64,000 nucleotides of DNA, taken from NCBI GenBank assembly GCA_022842205.1, contig JALHQA010000001.1:248001-312000 (forward strand), given 5' to 3'. Each line of letters begins with the position of its first letter. Position 1 is the stretch's first letter. Below, piece after piece: positions 9,880 through 17,996 of the stretch. This DNA comes from Hyphomicrobiales bacterium. Its GTDB lineage: Bacteria > Pseudomonadota > Alphaproteobacteria > Rhizobiales > Methylopilaceae. Position numbers and translations under genes: made by a program. The notes under the pieces are model-generated. The model saw only the letters and a list, made by a program, of their open reading frames with translations, was not told where the DNA came from and made no database searches.

Positions 9880-9901
9880 GGCGGAGCCCTCCGGCTCCGC
9901 C
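9880..9901 (+). other. Stem-loop after importer operon
   Basis: GGCGGAGCC, four-base loop, GGCTCCGCC, without a T-run. It lies 23 bases after the binding-protein stop and 22 bases before the next ATG; it may be a weak terminator or an mRNA 3' end stabiliser that still allows read-through into the following gene. Confidence 0.45.
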
Positions 9902-9923
9902 GTCCCCTCCAGAACCGGACATC

Positions 9924-10349
9924 ATGGCAAACTTGGCTGACGTGAACTTTGACCTTCGCATTGAGATCGCCGTTGTCGGCGCCCATCTCAGCGGAATGCC
10001 CCTCAATCATGAACTCACAGGCCTGCGCGCACGCTTCGTGCGCGCCGCCCGCACCGCTCCGGCCTATCGTATGTACGAGCTTCCGGGCGCCGTTCCACGC
10101 AAGCCGGGCATGCTGCGCGTCGCCGAAAACGGCGCCTCGATCGATATCGAAGTCTGGTCGATGGATGCGGCGGCGTTCGGCATCTTTACCGCGCGCATTC
10201 CCGCTCCGCTGTCGATCGGCACGGTTTTTCTTGAAGACGGCAATCAGGTGAAGGGCTTCCTCGCCGAAGCCATTGCGCTCAAGGGCGCGCGCGACATCAC
10301 CGAATTCGGCGGCTGGCGCGCCTTCCAGGCCCAGCGCCAGAGCGCCTGA
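9924..10349 (+). CDS. Stand-alone allophanate hydrolase C-terminal domain-like protein
   Basis: 141-residue protein resembling the C-terminal domain of allophanate hydrolase (AtzF/DUR1,2 C-domain, gamma-glutamylcyclotransferase-like fold): IEIAVVGAHLSGMPLNHEL, a YRMYELPGAVPRKPGMLR loop, IDIEVWSMD, and a final GARDITEFGGWRAF. The amidase half that hydrolyses allophanate is absent here, so it is not a complete hydrolase. ATG 9924 starts the family similarity. It follows the ABC importer on the same strand and its TGA directly abuts the converging GntR gene with no base between. Its role with the importer, perhaps handling a urea- or carbamate-like compound, is inference. Confidence 0.7.
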   Translation: MANLADVNFDLRIEIAVVGAHLSGMPLNHELTGLRARFVRAARTAPAYRMYELPGAVPRKPGMLRVAENGASIDIEVWSMDAAAFGIFTARIPAPLSIGTVFLEDGNQVKGFLAEAIALKGARDITEFGGWRAFQAQRQSA

Positions 10350-11003
10350 TCAGCGCAGCGCGGGCGACACCTCGCCGACGGAGCTGCGCACTTCCAGCAT
10401 GTGATCGCGCATGTTGCGGGCCGCGGCGTCGGCGTCGCCCTCGATGATCGCGTTCACGACGCGCTCGTGTTCTTCCACCGACAGCTTCAGCCGGCCGAAG
10501 GACCGGAATTGCGCCTTGCGGAACGGCGCGACGCGCTGGCGCACGCCGAGCGTCACTTCGGCCAGGAATTCGTTGCGGCCGATCTCGTAGACCGTCTCGT
10601 GGAAACGGAAATTCGCTGGATAATAGAGTTCGATATCTCCCGCTTCCGCCGCATCCCGGCAGATTTCATGCGCGGTCTTCAGCTTGGCCTTGCCCTCCGG
10701 CACCGCATACAGAGCGGCGTAGCGGGCGCACAGCGCCTCCATCTCCGCCATCACGAGGAACATTTCGGTCAGCTTGTCCGGCGTGAACAACGGCACGACC
10801 GCGCCACGATGCGGGCGCGCCGTGGCGAAGCCGATCACTTCAAGCTGGCGGATCGCCTCGCGCACCGGCGTGCGCGACACCTGAAAGCGCTGCGCGAGGC
10901 TTGCCTCGTCGAGCAGGACACCCGGCCCGATAACGCCATGCACGATCTCGTCGGCGAGCGTGGTGCGGATTCGGTCGGTTGCGGTCTGCTTCTGCGTGGC
11001 CAT
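10350..11003 (-). CDS. GntR/FCD-family transcriptional regulator
   Basis: 217-residue FadR-type repressor-like protein. The winged helix is N-terminal: SLAQRFQVSRTPVREAIRQL followed by a wing in the sequence TARPHRGAVVPLF. The C-terminal FCD ligand-binding domain shows FRFHETVYEIGRNEFL, including the conserved His. I start at ATG 11003 (MATQK); longer in-frame starts add only non-conserved residues. It is the last gene of the leftward run that contains the TRAP transporter, CoA-transferase and crotonase, so it probably senses the imported acid or its CoA-linked product and controls that operon. Confidence 0.85.
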   Translation of the reverse strand: MATQKQTATDRIRTTLADEIVHGVIGPGVLLDEASLAQRFQVSRTPVREAIRQLEVIGFATARPHRGAVVPLFTPDKLTEMFLVMAEMEALCARYAALYAVPEGKAKLKTAHEICRDAAEAGDIELYYPANFRFHETVYEIGRNEFLAEVTLGVRQRVAPFRKAQFRSFGRLKLSVEEHERVVNAIIEGDADAAARNMRDHMLEVRSSVGEVSPALR

Positions 11004-11102
11004 CGCGATTCCGGCATGGATTGCATGCATGTGATAGCCCGGCGCAGACGCCGATAAAACCAAAAATTGTTCCGGGGCTCATGCGGTTGCCGATACCGCG
11101 GA

Positions 11103-11879
11103 TCAGCTGCCCTTCCAGTCGGCGGGGCGTTTCGCGGTGAACGCCGCCACGCCCTCGCGGAAATCGCCGCTGCCATAGACCTGGCGCACCACATCGTCGT
11201 CCACGACGGCGGAATCGTTGCCCAGCCGCAGCAGAAGCTCCTTGGCCGCGCGCATGGTCAGCGGCGCATGACGCCGCAGCTTCTCGCACAGCGCCTCGAC
11301 ATGAGCGTCGAGCTCCGCGGGATCGACGATCGCGGCGACATATCCCGCCGGCGAAAGATCCTCCGCCGTCGGCATTTCGGCGAGGATGAGCATGCGCTTC
11401 ACCCAGCTCTCGCCGAGCGTCGCGGTCAGGCGCCGGATATTCGCCGCCGAGAGGCAATTGCCAAGCGTCGCGGCGATCGGCACGCCGAACCGCGCTCCCG
11501 GCGTCGCGATGCGCACATCGCAGGCATTGGCGATGGCGAGGCCGCCGCCGACCGCCCAGCCCTCGACCACCGCGATCGTCGGCACCGGCAGCGTCTCTAC
11601 CGCCTCGACATACTGATTGACCTTCGCCTCATAGGCCACGCCGTCCTCGCCGGACCCGAAGCTCTTGAATTGCTCGATGTCGGTTCCGGCGACGAACGCC
11701 TTGCCGCCGGCGCCGCGCAAGACGGCTACCCGGATCTCGGGCTGCGCGTCGATCGTCGCGCAGGCTTCCGCAAGATCGTCATACATACGCCAGGTCATGG
11801 CATTGCGCGCCTGCGGACGCTCGAAACTGATGCGCGCGATCGGCCCTTCCACCGACAGATGCGTACGCCCGTCGCTCAT
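11103..11879 (-). CDS. Crotonase-superfamily (enoyl-CoA hydratase/isomerase-like) protein
   Basis: 258-residue crotonase-fold enzyme acting on acyl-CoA. The oxyanion-hole segments AGGKAFVAGTDIEQF and GWAVGGGLAIANACDVRIA are present. However, where classical enoyl-CoA hydratase has two catalytic glutamates (GGGCE and the QPE before the glycine-rich loop), this protein has GGGLA and GVPI, so simple hydration is doubtful. CaiD-like racemase/dehydratase, decarboxylase or lyase chemistry are alternatives. Its ATG region overlaps the end of the CoA-transferase gene by four bases, so the two are translationally coupled and probably act in sequence on the TRAP-imported acid. Confidence 0.85.
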   Translation of the reverse strand: MSDGRTHLSVEGPIARISFERPQARNAMTWRMYDDLAEACATIDAQPEIRVAVLRGAGGKAFVAGTDIEQFKSFGSGEDGVAYEAKVNQYVEAVETLPVPTIAVVEGWAVGGGLAIANACDVRIATPGARFGVPIAATLGNCLSAANIRRLTATLGESWVKRMLILAEMPTAEDLSPAGYVAAIVDPAELDAHVEALCEKLRRHAPLTMRAAKELLLRLGNDSAVVDDDVVRQVYGSGDFREGVAAFTAKRPADWKGS

Positions 11880-13096
11880 GGTGCGAACGCGCCCCCGGCG
11901 TCGAGCGATTTCAGTTCGTTTTCATCGAGCCCGGCCTCGGCCAGAACTTCCTTCGTGTGCTCGCCAAGCAGCGGCGGATGACGCCGGACGCGCTGCGGCG
12001 TTTCCGACAGCTTCACCGGGAAACCGATATTCGGCACCGTGCCTTCGAGCGGGTGATCTATGTCCATACGCATCTGGCGGTGCTTGCCGTGCTCGCTGTC
12101 AAAGGCCTCGGGATAGGTCGACATCTTGCCGGCCGGAATGCCGATGGCGAGCAGTTCCTCGACCCACTGATCCGACGTCTTGGTGACGAAGGTTTTTTCC
12201 AGCTCCTCGATCAGCACTTCGCGGTTCTTCAACCGCGCCGGATTGTCCTTGAAGCGTTCGTCGTCCATCAGCTCCTTGCGGCCGATGGCTTCGCAGAGCT
12301 GGGCCCAGAGCCGCTGATTGGTCGCGCCCATGACGAAATAGCCGTCTTTCGAGCGCACCGCCTGGTAGGGCGCACTCATCTTGTTGGAGGTACCGACAGG
12401 GCCCGGCACGACGCCGGTGCCCCAGTACTCCGACGTATCCCAGATCGAGAACGCCAGCGCCGCGTCGAACAACGCGGCGTCGATGAACTGGCCCTCGCCG
12501 CTTTTTTGCCGGCCGATATAGGCCGACAGGATCGCGTAAGTGGTGAACAGCGCGCAGCCGATATCCGCCACCGGCACGCCGGCCTTCACCGGCGGTGAGC
12601 CGGGATGCCCGGTCACGCTCATGACGCCGGACATCGCCTGCGCCATGAGGTCGAAGCCCGGACGCTGCGCCCACGGGCCGGTCTGGCCGAAACCCGAGAT
12701 CGAGGCGTAGATCAGGCGCGGATTGATCTTCCTGAGCGTCTCGTAATCGATCTTCAGCTTGCCGACGACGCCGGGCCGGTAGTTCTCGACCAGAATGTCC
12801 GCCGTCTCGACGAGCTTGTAGAACGCCTGCCGCCCCGCATCGCTCTTAAGATTGAGCGTCACGCTGCGCTTGTTGCGGTTCATGTTGAGGAAGCCCATCG
12901 AGTCGGGCCCCTTCATCTTGAAGCCCATCGCGCCGCGCGTCTGGTCTCCGGTTCCCGGCGGCTCGATCTTGATGACGTCGGCACCGAGATCGCCGAGCAG
13001 CATCGTGCAGAACGGCCCGGCCATCACCTGGCTGACATCGAGTACACGCACCCCCTCGAGCGGGAGGGGTTTGGCAGTCTTGCTGTTGTCGTTCAT
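11876..13096 (-). CDS. Class III CoA-transferase (CaiB/BaiF family)
   Basis: 406-residue family III CoA-transferase, which moves CoA between carboxylic acids through a covalent aspartyl intermediate. Visible are the N-terminal PLEGVRVLDVSQVMAGPF, the ADVIKIEPPGTGD CoA-binding segment, the NLKSDAGRQ region, and the catalytic Asp in VPVADIGCALFTTYAIL, followed by RQKSGEGQFIDAALFDA. Start is set at ATG 13096 (MNDNSK); a start four codons earlier is possible. Donor and acceptor acids are unknown. In the operon it would activate the acid taken up by the TRAP system before the crotonase acts. A strong hairpin lies between it and the upstream dctM. Confidence 0.92.
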   Translation of the reverse strand: MNDNSKTAKPLPLEGVRVLDVSQVMAGPFCTMLLGDLGADVIKIEPPGTGDQTRGAMGFKMKGPDSMGFLNMNRNKRSVTLNLKSDAGRQAFYKLVETADILVENYRPGVVGKLKIDYETLRKINPRLIYASISGFGQTGPWAQRPGFDLMAQAMSGVMSVTGHPGSPPVKAGVPVADIGCALFTTYAILSAYIGRQKSGEGQFIDAALFDAALAFSIWDTSEYWGTGVVPGPVGTSNKMSAPYQAVRSKDGYFVMGATNQRLWAQLCEAIGRKELMDDERFKDNPARLKNREVLIEELEKTFVTKTSDQWVEELLAIGIPAGKMSTYPEAFDSEHGKHRQMRMDIDHPLEGTVPNIGFPVKLSETPQRVRRHPPLLGEHTKEVLAEAGLDENELKSLDAGGAFAP

Positions 13097-13121
13097 GTCG
13101 TTACACACACGAGAGAAAAGT

Positions 13122-13147
13122 GAGGTCCCGGGCAGGCCCGGGACCTC
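13122..13147 (-). terminator. Hairpin between dctM and CoA-transferase gene
   Basis: Perfect 11-base stem (GAGGTCCCGGG paired to CCCGGGACCTC) with a four-base loop. Read leftward it is followed by ACTTTTCTC, a poor T-tract. It probably attenuates the TRAP transcript, leaving partial read-through into the CoA-transferase, crotonase and GntR genes, or stabilises the dctPQM message. Confidence 0.55.
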
Positions 13148-13178
13148 GATGTCGGCGTCGGGGGTCAGCCTTTCGCCG

Positions 13179-14492
13179 TTATCCGCCAGCAGGCAGCGCC
13201 ACGTCTCCGTAGAACCAGTTGGTCGGCGCCAGCGCCAGCCACGGTACGTAGGTGCAGATCATCAGCACCGTGAGAAGGACGATGATGTAGCCAATATTGG
13301 CCTTCGTCGTTTCCCAGATGTCCGACTTGGCGATGGCGCAGGCCGCGATCAGCACGCTCGCCACCGGGGGCGTCTGCTGGCCGATCGCGAGATTCAGCGT
13401 CAGCACGAGCCCGAAATGCACCGGATCGATGCCGACCTGCTGGATCAGCGGCAGGACGATCGGAACCGTGAGGATGATCGCAGCCGCCGAATGCAGGAAC
13501 ATGCCCAGGATCAGGAAGAAGAAGTTCAACAGCAGCAGAACCATATACGGGTTCGTGGTGTAGTTGAGGATCGATCCCGCGAGCGCCTGCGGCACCTGCG
13601 CTTCCGTCAGGAACACGCCGATCAGCGCGGACGCCGCGACGAGCAGCATCACGACCGAGGTCTGCAGCGCCGAGTCGACGAGAGCCTTGTACAGTTCCCG
13701 AAGGGAAAGCTCGCGATAGATCACCATCGAGATGAACAGCGCCGCGACCACGGCAACCGCCGCGCCTTCGGTGGCGGTAACAAAGCCGCCGAAAATGCCG
13801 CCGAGGATGATGACGGGCAGCATCAGCGCCCAGAGCGATTCCTTGAACGCCGTTCCGAGTCTTGACAGCGAGAAGCGCTGCTCGACCGGGAAGTTGTACT
13901 TGCGGGCATAGAAATAGCTCGCCAGTGCAAGACCGAAGCCGCCAAGCAGTCCCGGCAGAAGGCCGGCGATGAACATCTTCACCACCGACACCTGCGCCAT
14001 GACGGCGTAGAGAATCATCGGGATCGACGGCGGCAGGATGATCGCCAAACTTGCCGCCGACGACGATACGGCGGCGGCGAACTCCTTCGAATATCCCTTC
14101 GCCTTCATCGCCGGAATGAGCAGCGTGCCGAGCGCCGCGACGCCCGCCACGGCCGAGCCGGAGATTTCGGCAAAGAACATCGACGCGCCGACCGTCACCA
14201 TCGCAAGACCGCCGCGGATGAATCCGAGCAGCGCCGAAGCGAGGTTCACGAGCCGCCGCGAGATCGACGACGAGTTCATGATGCCGCCCGCCAGGATGAA
14301 CAGTGGAATGGCGAGAAGCGGGAAGCTCGTCGCGCCTTCGTACATCACGAGCGCGGCATTCGGCAGCATGTAGCTGCCCTGCGTGATCCAGATCGCCAGC
14401 GTCGCAACGACGGCAAGCGCGACCGCGATCGGCACGTTCAGCAGCACCATCGCGAACAGGCCGACAAACATATATCCAAGCGTGCCGGTCAT
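13179..14492 (-). CDS. dctM: TRAP transporter large permease (DctM)
   Basis: 437-residue inner-membrane protein with about twelve hydrophobic helices, the sodium-coupled transport subunit of a tripartite ATP-independent periplasmic transporter. Diagnostic segments are the LLAIPLFILAGGIMNSSSIS region, SASMFFAEISGSAVA-like SGSAVAGVAALGTLLIP, and LNLAIGQQTPPVASVL. It overlaps dctQ by four bases and dctP lies upstream, so all three components are present. TRAP systems import carboxylates, which fits a CoA-transferase downstream. Confidence 0.93.
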   Translation of the reverse strand: MTGTLGYMFVGLFAMVLLNVPIAVALAVVATLAIWITQGSYMLPNAALVMYEGATSFPLLAIPLFILAGGIMNSSSISRRLVNLASALLGFIRGGLAMVTVGASMFFAEISGSAVAGVAALGTLLIPAMKAKGYSKEFAAAVSSSAASLAIILPPSIPMILYAVMAQVSVVKMFIAGLLPGLLGGFGLALASYFYARKYNFPVEQRFSLSRLGTAFKESLWALMLPVIILGGIFGGFVTATEGAAVAVVAALFISMVIYRELSLRELYKALVDSALQTSVVMLLVAASALIGVFLTEAQVPQALAGSILNYTTNPYMVLLLLNFFFLILGMFLHSAAAIILTVPIVLPLIQQVGIDPVHFGLVLTLNLAIGQQTPPVASVLIAACAIAKSDIWETTKANIGYIIVLLTVLMICTYVPWLALAPTNWFYGDVALPAGG

Positions 14493-15037
14493 TTCGCGGG
14501 GCTCCCCTTGATGGCGTCGGGATCGATTCCTTCGAGCGCTTCCTTGAGTTCGTGATCCTCGAAGCCGTGGCTGCGCGCGGCCTCGATGACCTCAGGCAGC
14601 CTCAGGAGCTCGGCGATGATGAACAGGACCGCGGCGATCGGGATGACCGATTGCGTGAAAGCCTGGGAGACGTTCGGCAGCGAGACCAGCGTCGAGCCCT
14701 GCAGGATCATGACGACCTGCGTGCCGTAGATCGCGAGCAGAACAAAGAACCCGAGAACGATGATTTCCGACAAGATCGTTGCCGCAACTCGCAGGGTAGG
14801 CGGAAACGCATTGACGATGCCGGGAAAGCCGATATGCGCGCCGCGGTGGGCGGCAAGCGCGCTGCCGTAATAGGTCAGCCATGCAAGCCCGATGGAGGCG
14901 ATCTCGTCGTACCAGACGAGCGACATGCCGAAGAAGCGATAAACGAAGCCCATGACGAGGATCACGGCGAGGCCGGCCATCAGCGCGGCCGCGATCACTT
15001 CGAGAAAGCGGTCATACCAGATACGTACGGTTTTCAT
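14489..15037 (-). CDS. dctQ: TRAP transporter small permease (DctQ)
   Basis: 182-residue inner-membrane protein with four predicted helices, among them VIAAALMAGLAVILVMGFVYRFF-type helix 1 (about residues 14-34), and the DctQ-typical LVWYDEIASIGLAWLTYYG and RGAHIGFPGIVNAF. The charged C-terminal tail is cytoplasmic. It overlaps dctM by four bases. A 12-base stem hairpin separates it from dctP upstream, as is common where the binding protein is needed in excess. Confidence 0.9.
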   Translation of the reverse strand: MKTVRIWYDRFLEVIAAALMAGLAVILVMGFVYRFFGMSLVWYDEIASIGLAWLTYYGSALAAHRGAHIGFPGIVNAFPPTLRVAATILSEIIVLGFFVLLAIYGTQVVMILQGSTLVSLPNVSQAFTQSVIPIAAVLFIIAELLRLPEVIEAARSHGFEDHELKEALEGIDPDAIKGSPAK

Positions 15038-15068
15038 CAGCGCGCCAGAAAGATGAGGAGAGACGAGT

Positions 15069-15096
15069 GGTGGCGCGCGGTTGCCCGCGCGCCACC
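15069..15096 (-). other. Strong intercistronic hairpin dctP-dctQ
   Basis: Perfect 12-base stem GGTGGCGCGCGG / CCGCGCGCCACC with a four-base loop and no T-run, placed between the dctP stop and the dctQ start. Most likely an mRNA 3'-end stabiliser or partial terminator that raises dctP over dctQM. Confidence 0.5.
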
Positions 15097-15110
15097 GGAT
15101 TCAAGAACTT

Positions 15111-16085
15111 TTACGAGCCGCCGAGCGACAGAGCCTTGTCGATCAGATCCTGGCCGCCCGACACTTCCTTGGCGAATTCGGCATAGATCGGCTTGGACGC
15201 CTCGATGAACGCCGGCTTGTCGGCCTCGTTCACTTCCATGCCGGCCTCCTTGAGCTTGCCGAGCAGTTCGTCGTCAAGACGCGCGGCGATCTCGAGCGCG
15301 ACCGGCTCCATCTCCGTCGCTGTCGCCTCAAGCGCCGTGCGGACATCTTCCGGCAGGCGGTTCCAGCTCGCCCCGGCCGTCAGATAGGCCGGCGTGTACA
15401 CATGGCCGGTGAGCGAGAGATATTTCTGCACTTCCTGGAAGCGCGACGGATAGATCTGCGCGAACGGATTTTCCTGACCGTCCATCACGCCGGTCTGCAG
15501 CGCCACGAACACTTCGGACAGCGCCATCGGGCTCGGCGTCGCGCCATAAGCCTGGAACATCTTCACGCGCCAGACGCCCTTCGGCGTGCGGAGCTTGATG
15601 CCCTTCAGGTCTTCCGGCTTCACGATCGGCCGCTTGCTGTTGGTGATGTGGCGAATGCCGTTTTCCCACACAGAGATGATCTTGTAGCCCTGCTTGGCCG
15701 CGATGGGCGCCAGCGTCGGCTTGATGACCTCGTCGCGGATTTTCGCCGCGTGGCCGCGATCCTTCACGAGATACGGCATTTCGAACACGCCGAACTCGGG
15801 CGCCACGGTCGTCATGACAGTGGACGGCAGCGCCAGATCGAGCGTGCCGAGTTTCAGCTTCTTCAGCATCTCGTCGTCGCTGCCGAGCTGGCTCGATCCG
15901 TACACGACGACCTTTGCCTTGTCGCCGAGTTTCTCATTGGCGCGCTTGGCGAATTCCTGGCTGGTCTGGTCGAACAGCGAACCCGGCTCGCCGACATGGC
16001 CAAGCTTGATTTCGGTCTGCGCCCAGGCGCCCGTTGCAATGACAGCGCCCACGGCAGCGCACAGCAATGTCTTGAAACTAGTCAT
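15111..16085 (-). CDS. dctP: TRAP transporter substrate-binding protein (DctP)
   Basis: 324-residue periplasmic protein with a Sec signal peptide (FKTLLCAAVGAVIATGAWA, cleavage before QTEIK). The DctP/SiaP fold is marked by GIKLRTPKGVWRVKMF, whose Arg is the residue that pairs with the ligand carboxylate in the family, then GATPSPMALSEVFVALQTG and VMDGQENPFAQIY. I choose ATG 16085: GGGAGGGAGG ends nine bases upstream, whereas the two earlier ATGs sit directly on it. First gene of the leftward operon; its ligand should be an organic acid that is then CoA-activated. Confidence 0.92.
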   Translation of the reverse strand: MTSFKTLLCAAVGAVIATGAWAQTEIKLGHVGEPGSLFDQTSQEFAKRANEKLGDKAKVVVYGSSQLGSDDEMLKKLKLGTLDLALPSTVMTTVAPEFGVFEMPYLVKDRGHAAKIRDEVIKPTLAPIAAKQGYKIISVWENGIRHITNSKRPIVKPEDLKGIKLRTPKGVWRVKMFQAYGATPSPMALSEVFVALQTGVMDGQENPFAQIYPSRFQEVQKYLSLTGHVYTPAYLTAGASWNRLPEDVRTALEATATEMEPVALEIAARLDDELLGKLKEAGMEVNEADKPAFIEASKPIYAEFAKEVSGGQDLIDKALSLGGS

Positions 16086-16389
16086 CGGCATCATCCTCCC
16101 TCCCCTGCTTGCTTCGCCGCTCTAAGGCGGAATGCAGGTGGACGTTGAATAATGAATGCAGTTTTGCTCGAAGCGCAACCCCGAAATGCTACGACCGTAG
16201 GGAAAGACCGGGTTTCGAGCGGCGCTGCACCGCAGGATCCGCGCAAGCAACCGTAGTGCCGCGTAAAATGCGGCAAAACGCCCCCGACAATCGGAATGTC
16301 ACAAGCCGATGGGAAGGTTTGCGGGCTTCACCATAAAATTGCCCGCAGCCGCGCGCCTTGCTCGGCGCGTGTCGGCTGAGGAGCCCTCA
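16086..16389. other. Divergent intergenic region dctP / GT29 gene
   Basis: A 304-base gap that must carry the promoter of the TRAP operon and of the rightward GT29 gene. A small perfect hairpin (TGCCGC, seven-base loop, GCGGCA) lies at 16257-16275. No clear operator for the GntR regulator could be singled out by eye. Confidence 0.4.
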
Positions 16390-17769
16390 ATGTTCAATGC
16401 CCATGGGCGGACGGATGTGTCCCTGACCGGCGATCTCTGGCTGGTGGCGGTGTTCTTGGCGCCACTTGCCGTGGTCGCGCTCATGATGTCCGGCGCCGAA
16501 TTCGAGCTCTTTTTTGGCACCGGGGCCGAAGACTGGCTGGAGGGCGCCAGCATCGGTATCGCGCTTCTTGGCGTGTTGCTGCGTGTCGTCGCCGGCGGCT
16601 TCAGCTATCCTGCGGGCGACACCGCTCTCGGTAATGACGCCATAAGACGCATCCTGCGCACGCCCGTCGCCGTCAGCGATGCGCTGATCATGGCCGGCAT
16701 CGCGATCGGCACGCAGGTCTGGTGGTTCGCGTGCCTCGCGCTCTGCGTGACCGTATGGAGCTACCGGCGCGCCCAGGCCTCGGCCGAGCGCCTCACCGTG
16801 TCCACGATCCTGACGGCGCCGCGCGGTGCGGGGGATGTCGTGCCGCTCGGTGCCATTTTCCGGATGGCTCCGCCCGCCTTTTCGCTGAAGCTTGGAATCC
16901 GGCGCGCATATCCCAGCCTTCTCCTTGTCGTCACGTTCGCGACGCTGATGGAAGTCGCGCACGATTTTGAGGTCGGAGCCGCGACGCTCACCAGTTGGCC
17001 ATCTGACTGGCCCTACTACTTTGCGACGCTCGCGGCTGGCTGCGCCGGCTGGCTGTTCGCGCGCGGCGCAGCGAACGACGATGCTGCGGCGGCTGGCCAT
17101 GCGCCCGTGCGTCCCGCGCGGCGAATTATGTCGTCCGCCCTGCTTCATAACGCTGGCACCATCGCGCTCGTCGGCAATGGCCGCGTCGCGAAAAGCGATG
17201 CACCGCGCATCGACGACCATGATTGCGTCATCCGCATAAACCGCGCCCAGCTGTGCGGCAGCGCCGGTGATCGTACAGACATTCTGGCGGTCCTCGGCGT
17301 CGAGGCAATTCTGGAAGTCACAGCCCGCGGACTGCCGATTAACCTGCTTGCCTTGCACAGCACCCGCGAAATCTGGAGCGTCGACGAACTGCCCGCCGAC
17401 GACGGCGTCATCACCGCATTGTGCGGTGCCCGGCCCATCCTCCGCATCGAAACCGACGCCAGATCGGATGCACGGACGTCTCTGCTCGGCCACGCGAACG
17501 CCGCCAGCGTGAAACCGACCACGGGCGCGGTCGTTCTCGCTTATCTTCTGAAGAACAGCACCGCCTGCATCACGCTGTTCGGCTTCAGCCACGAGGGATC
17601 GAAGGTTCACAACTGGGACGCCGAACGCGCATGGATGGACGCGCTTGCGGCAACGCCGCGTGTCACACGCGCCAAAAGTGATGGCCCGGCCGTCCAGCTG
17701 CCCGCGCCGGACCGTGCCGCCGCCCAGATCCAGCGCCTCCTGAATCATTTTGCGGCTGGCCGATTCTAG
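16390..17769 (+). CDS. Membrane-fused GT29 (sialyltransferase-like) glycosyltransferase
   Basis: 459-residue protein in two parts. Residues 1 to about 240 are a multi-helix membrane region (helices near 16-36, 50-70, 95-118, 175-195 and 210-230) that I do not recognise. Residues about 245-459 match glycosyltransferase family 29: TIALVGNGRVAKSDAPRI then DDHDCVIRINRAQ (sialylmotif L), KPTTGAVVLAYLL followed by ITLFGFSHEGS (motif S), and HNWDAERAW (H...E, motifs III/VS). GT29 is best known from eukaryotic Golgi sialyltransferases using CMP-sialic acid. No CMP-sialate synthesis gene is in the window, although kdsB (CMP-Kdo) is at 59 kb, so the donor is uncertain. ATG 16390 has TGAGGAG upstream. 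Confidence 0.75.
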   Translation: MFNAHGRTDVSLTGDLWLVAVFLAPLAVVALMMSGAEFELFFGTGAEDWLEGASIGIALLGVLLRVVAGGFSYPAGDTALGNDAIRRILRTPVAVSDALIMAGIAIGTQVWWFACLALCVTVWSYRRAQASAERLTVSTILTAPRGAGDVVPLGAIFRMAPPAFSLKLGIRRAYPSLLLVVTFATLMEVAHDFEVGAATLTSWPSDWPYYFATLAAGCAGWLFARGAANDDAAAAGHAPVRPARRIMSSALLHNAGTIALVGNGRVAKSDAPRIDDHDCVIRINRAQLCGSAGDRTDILAVLGVEAILEVTARGLPINLLALHSTREIWSVDELPADDGVITALCGARPILRIETDARSDARTSLLGHANAASVKPTTGAVVLAYLLKNSTACITLFGFSHEGSKVHNWDAERAWMDALAATPRVTRAKSDGPAVQLPAPDRAAAQIQRLLNHFAAGRF

Positions 17770-17996
17770 GACAGGCTGGTCGCAATCGCCGCTCGCGATC
17801 ATTGGACTCAAGGCTACATGATGTTGCGGCACGATTGGAACGATCGATCACAATGTGACGCGAATGGAGCGCGCGCGCCCCTTCATTTTCCATATCTCGC
17901 CAATTGCTCGCCCCGATCTCCCGTCAGTTGAAAGCCCGCCAAGGGGGAGCGGGCCGCGCGGTCCGTTCCGGCTGAGAACAGGGGACCATCAACATC

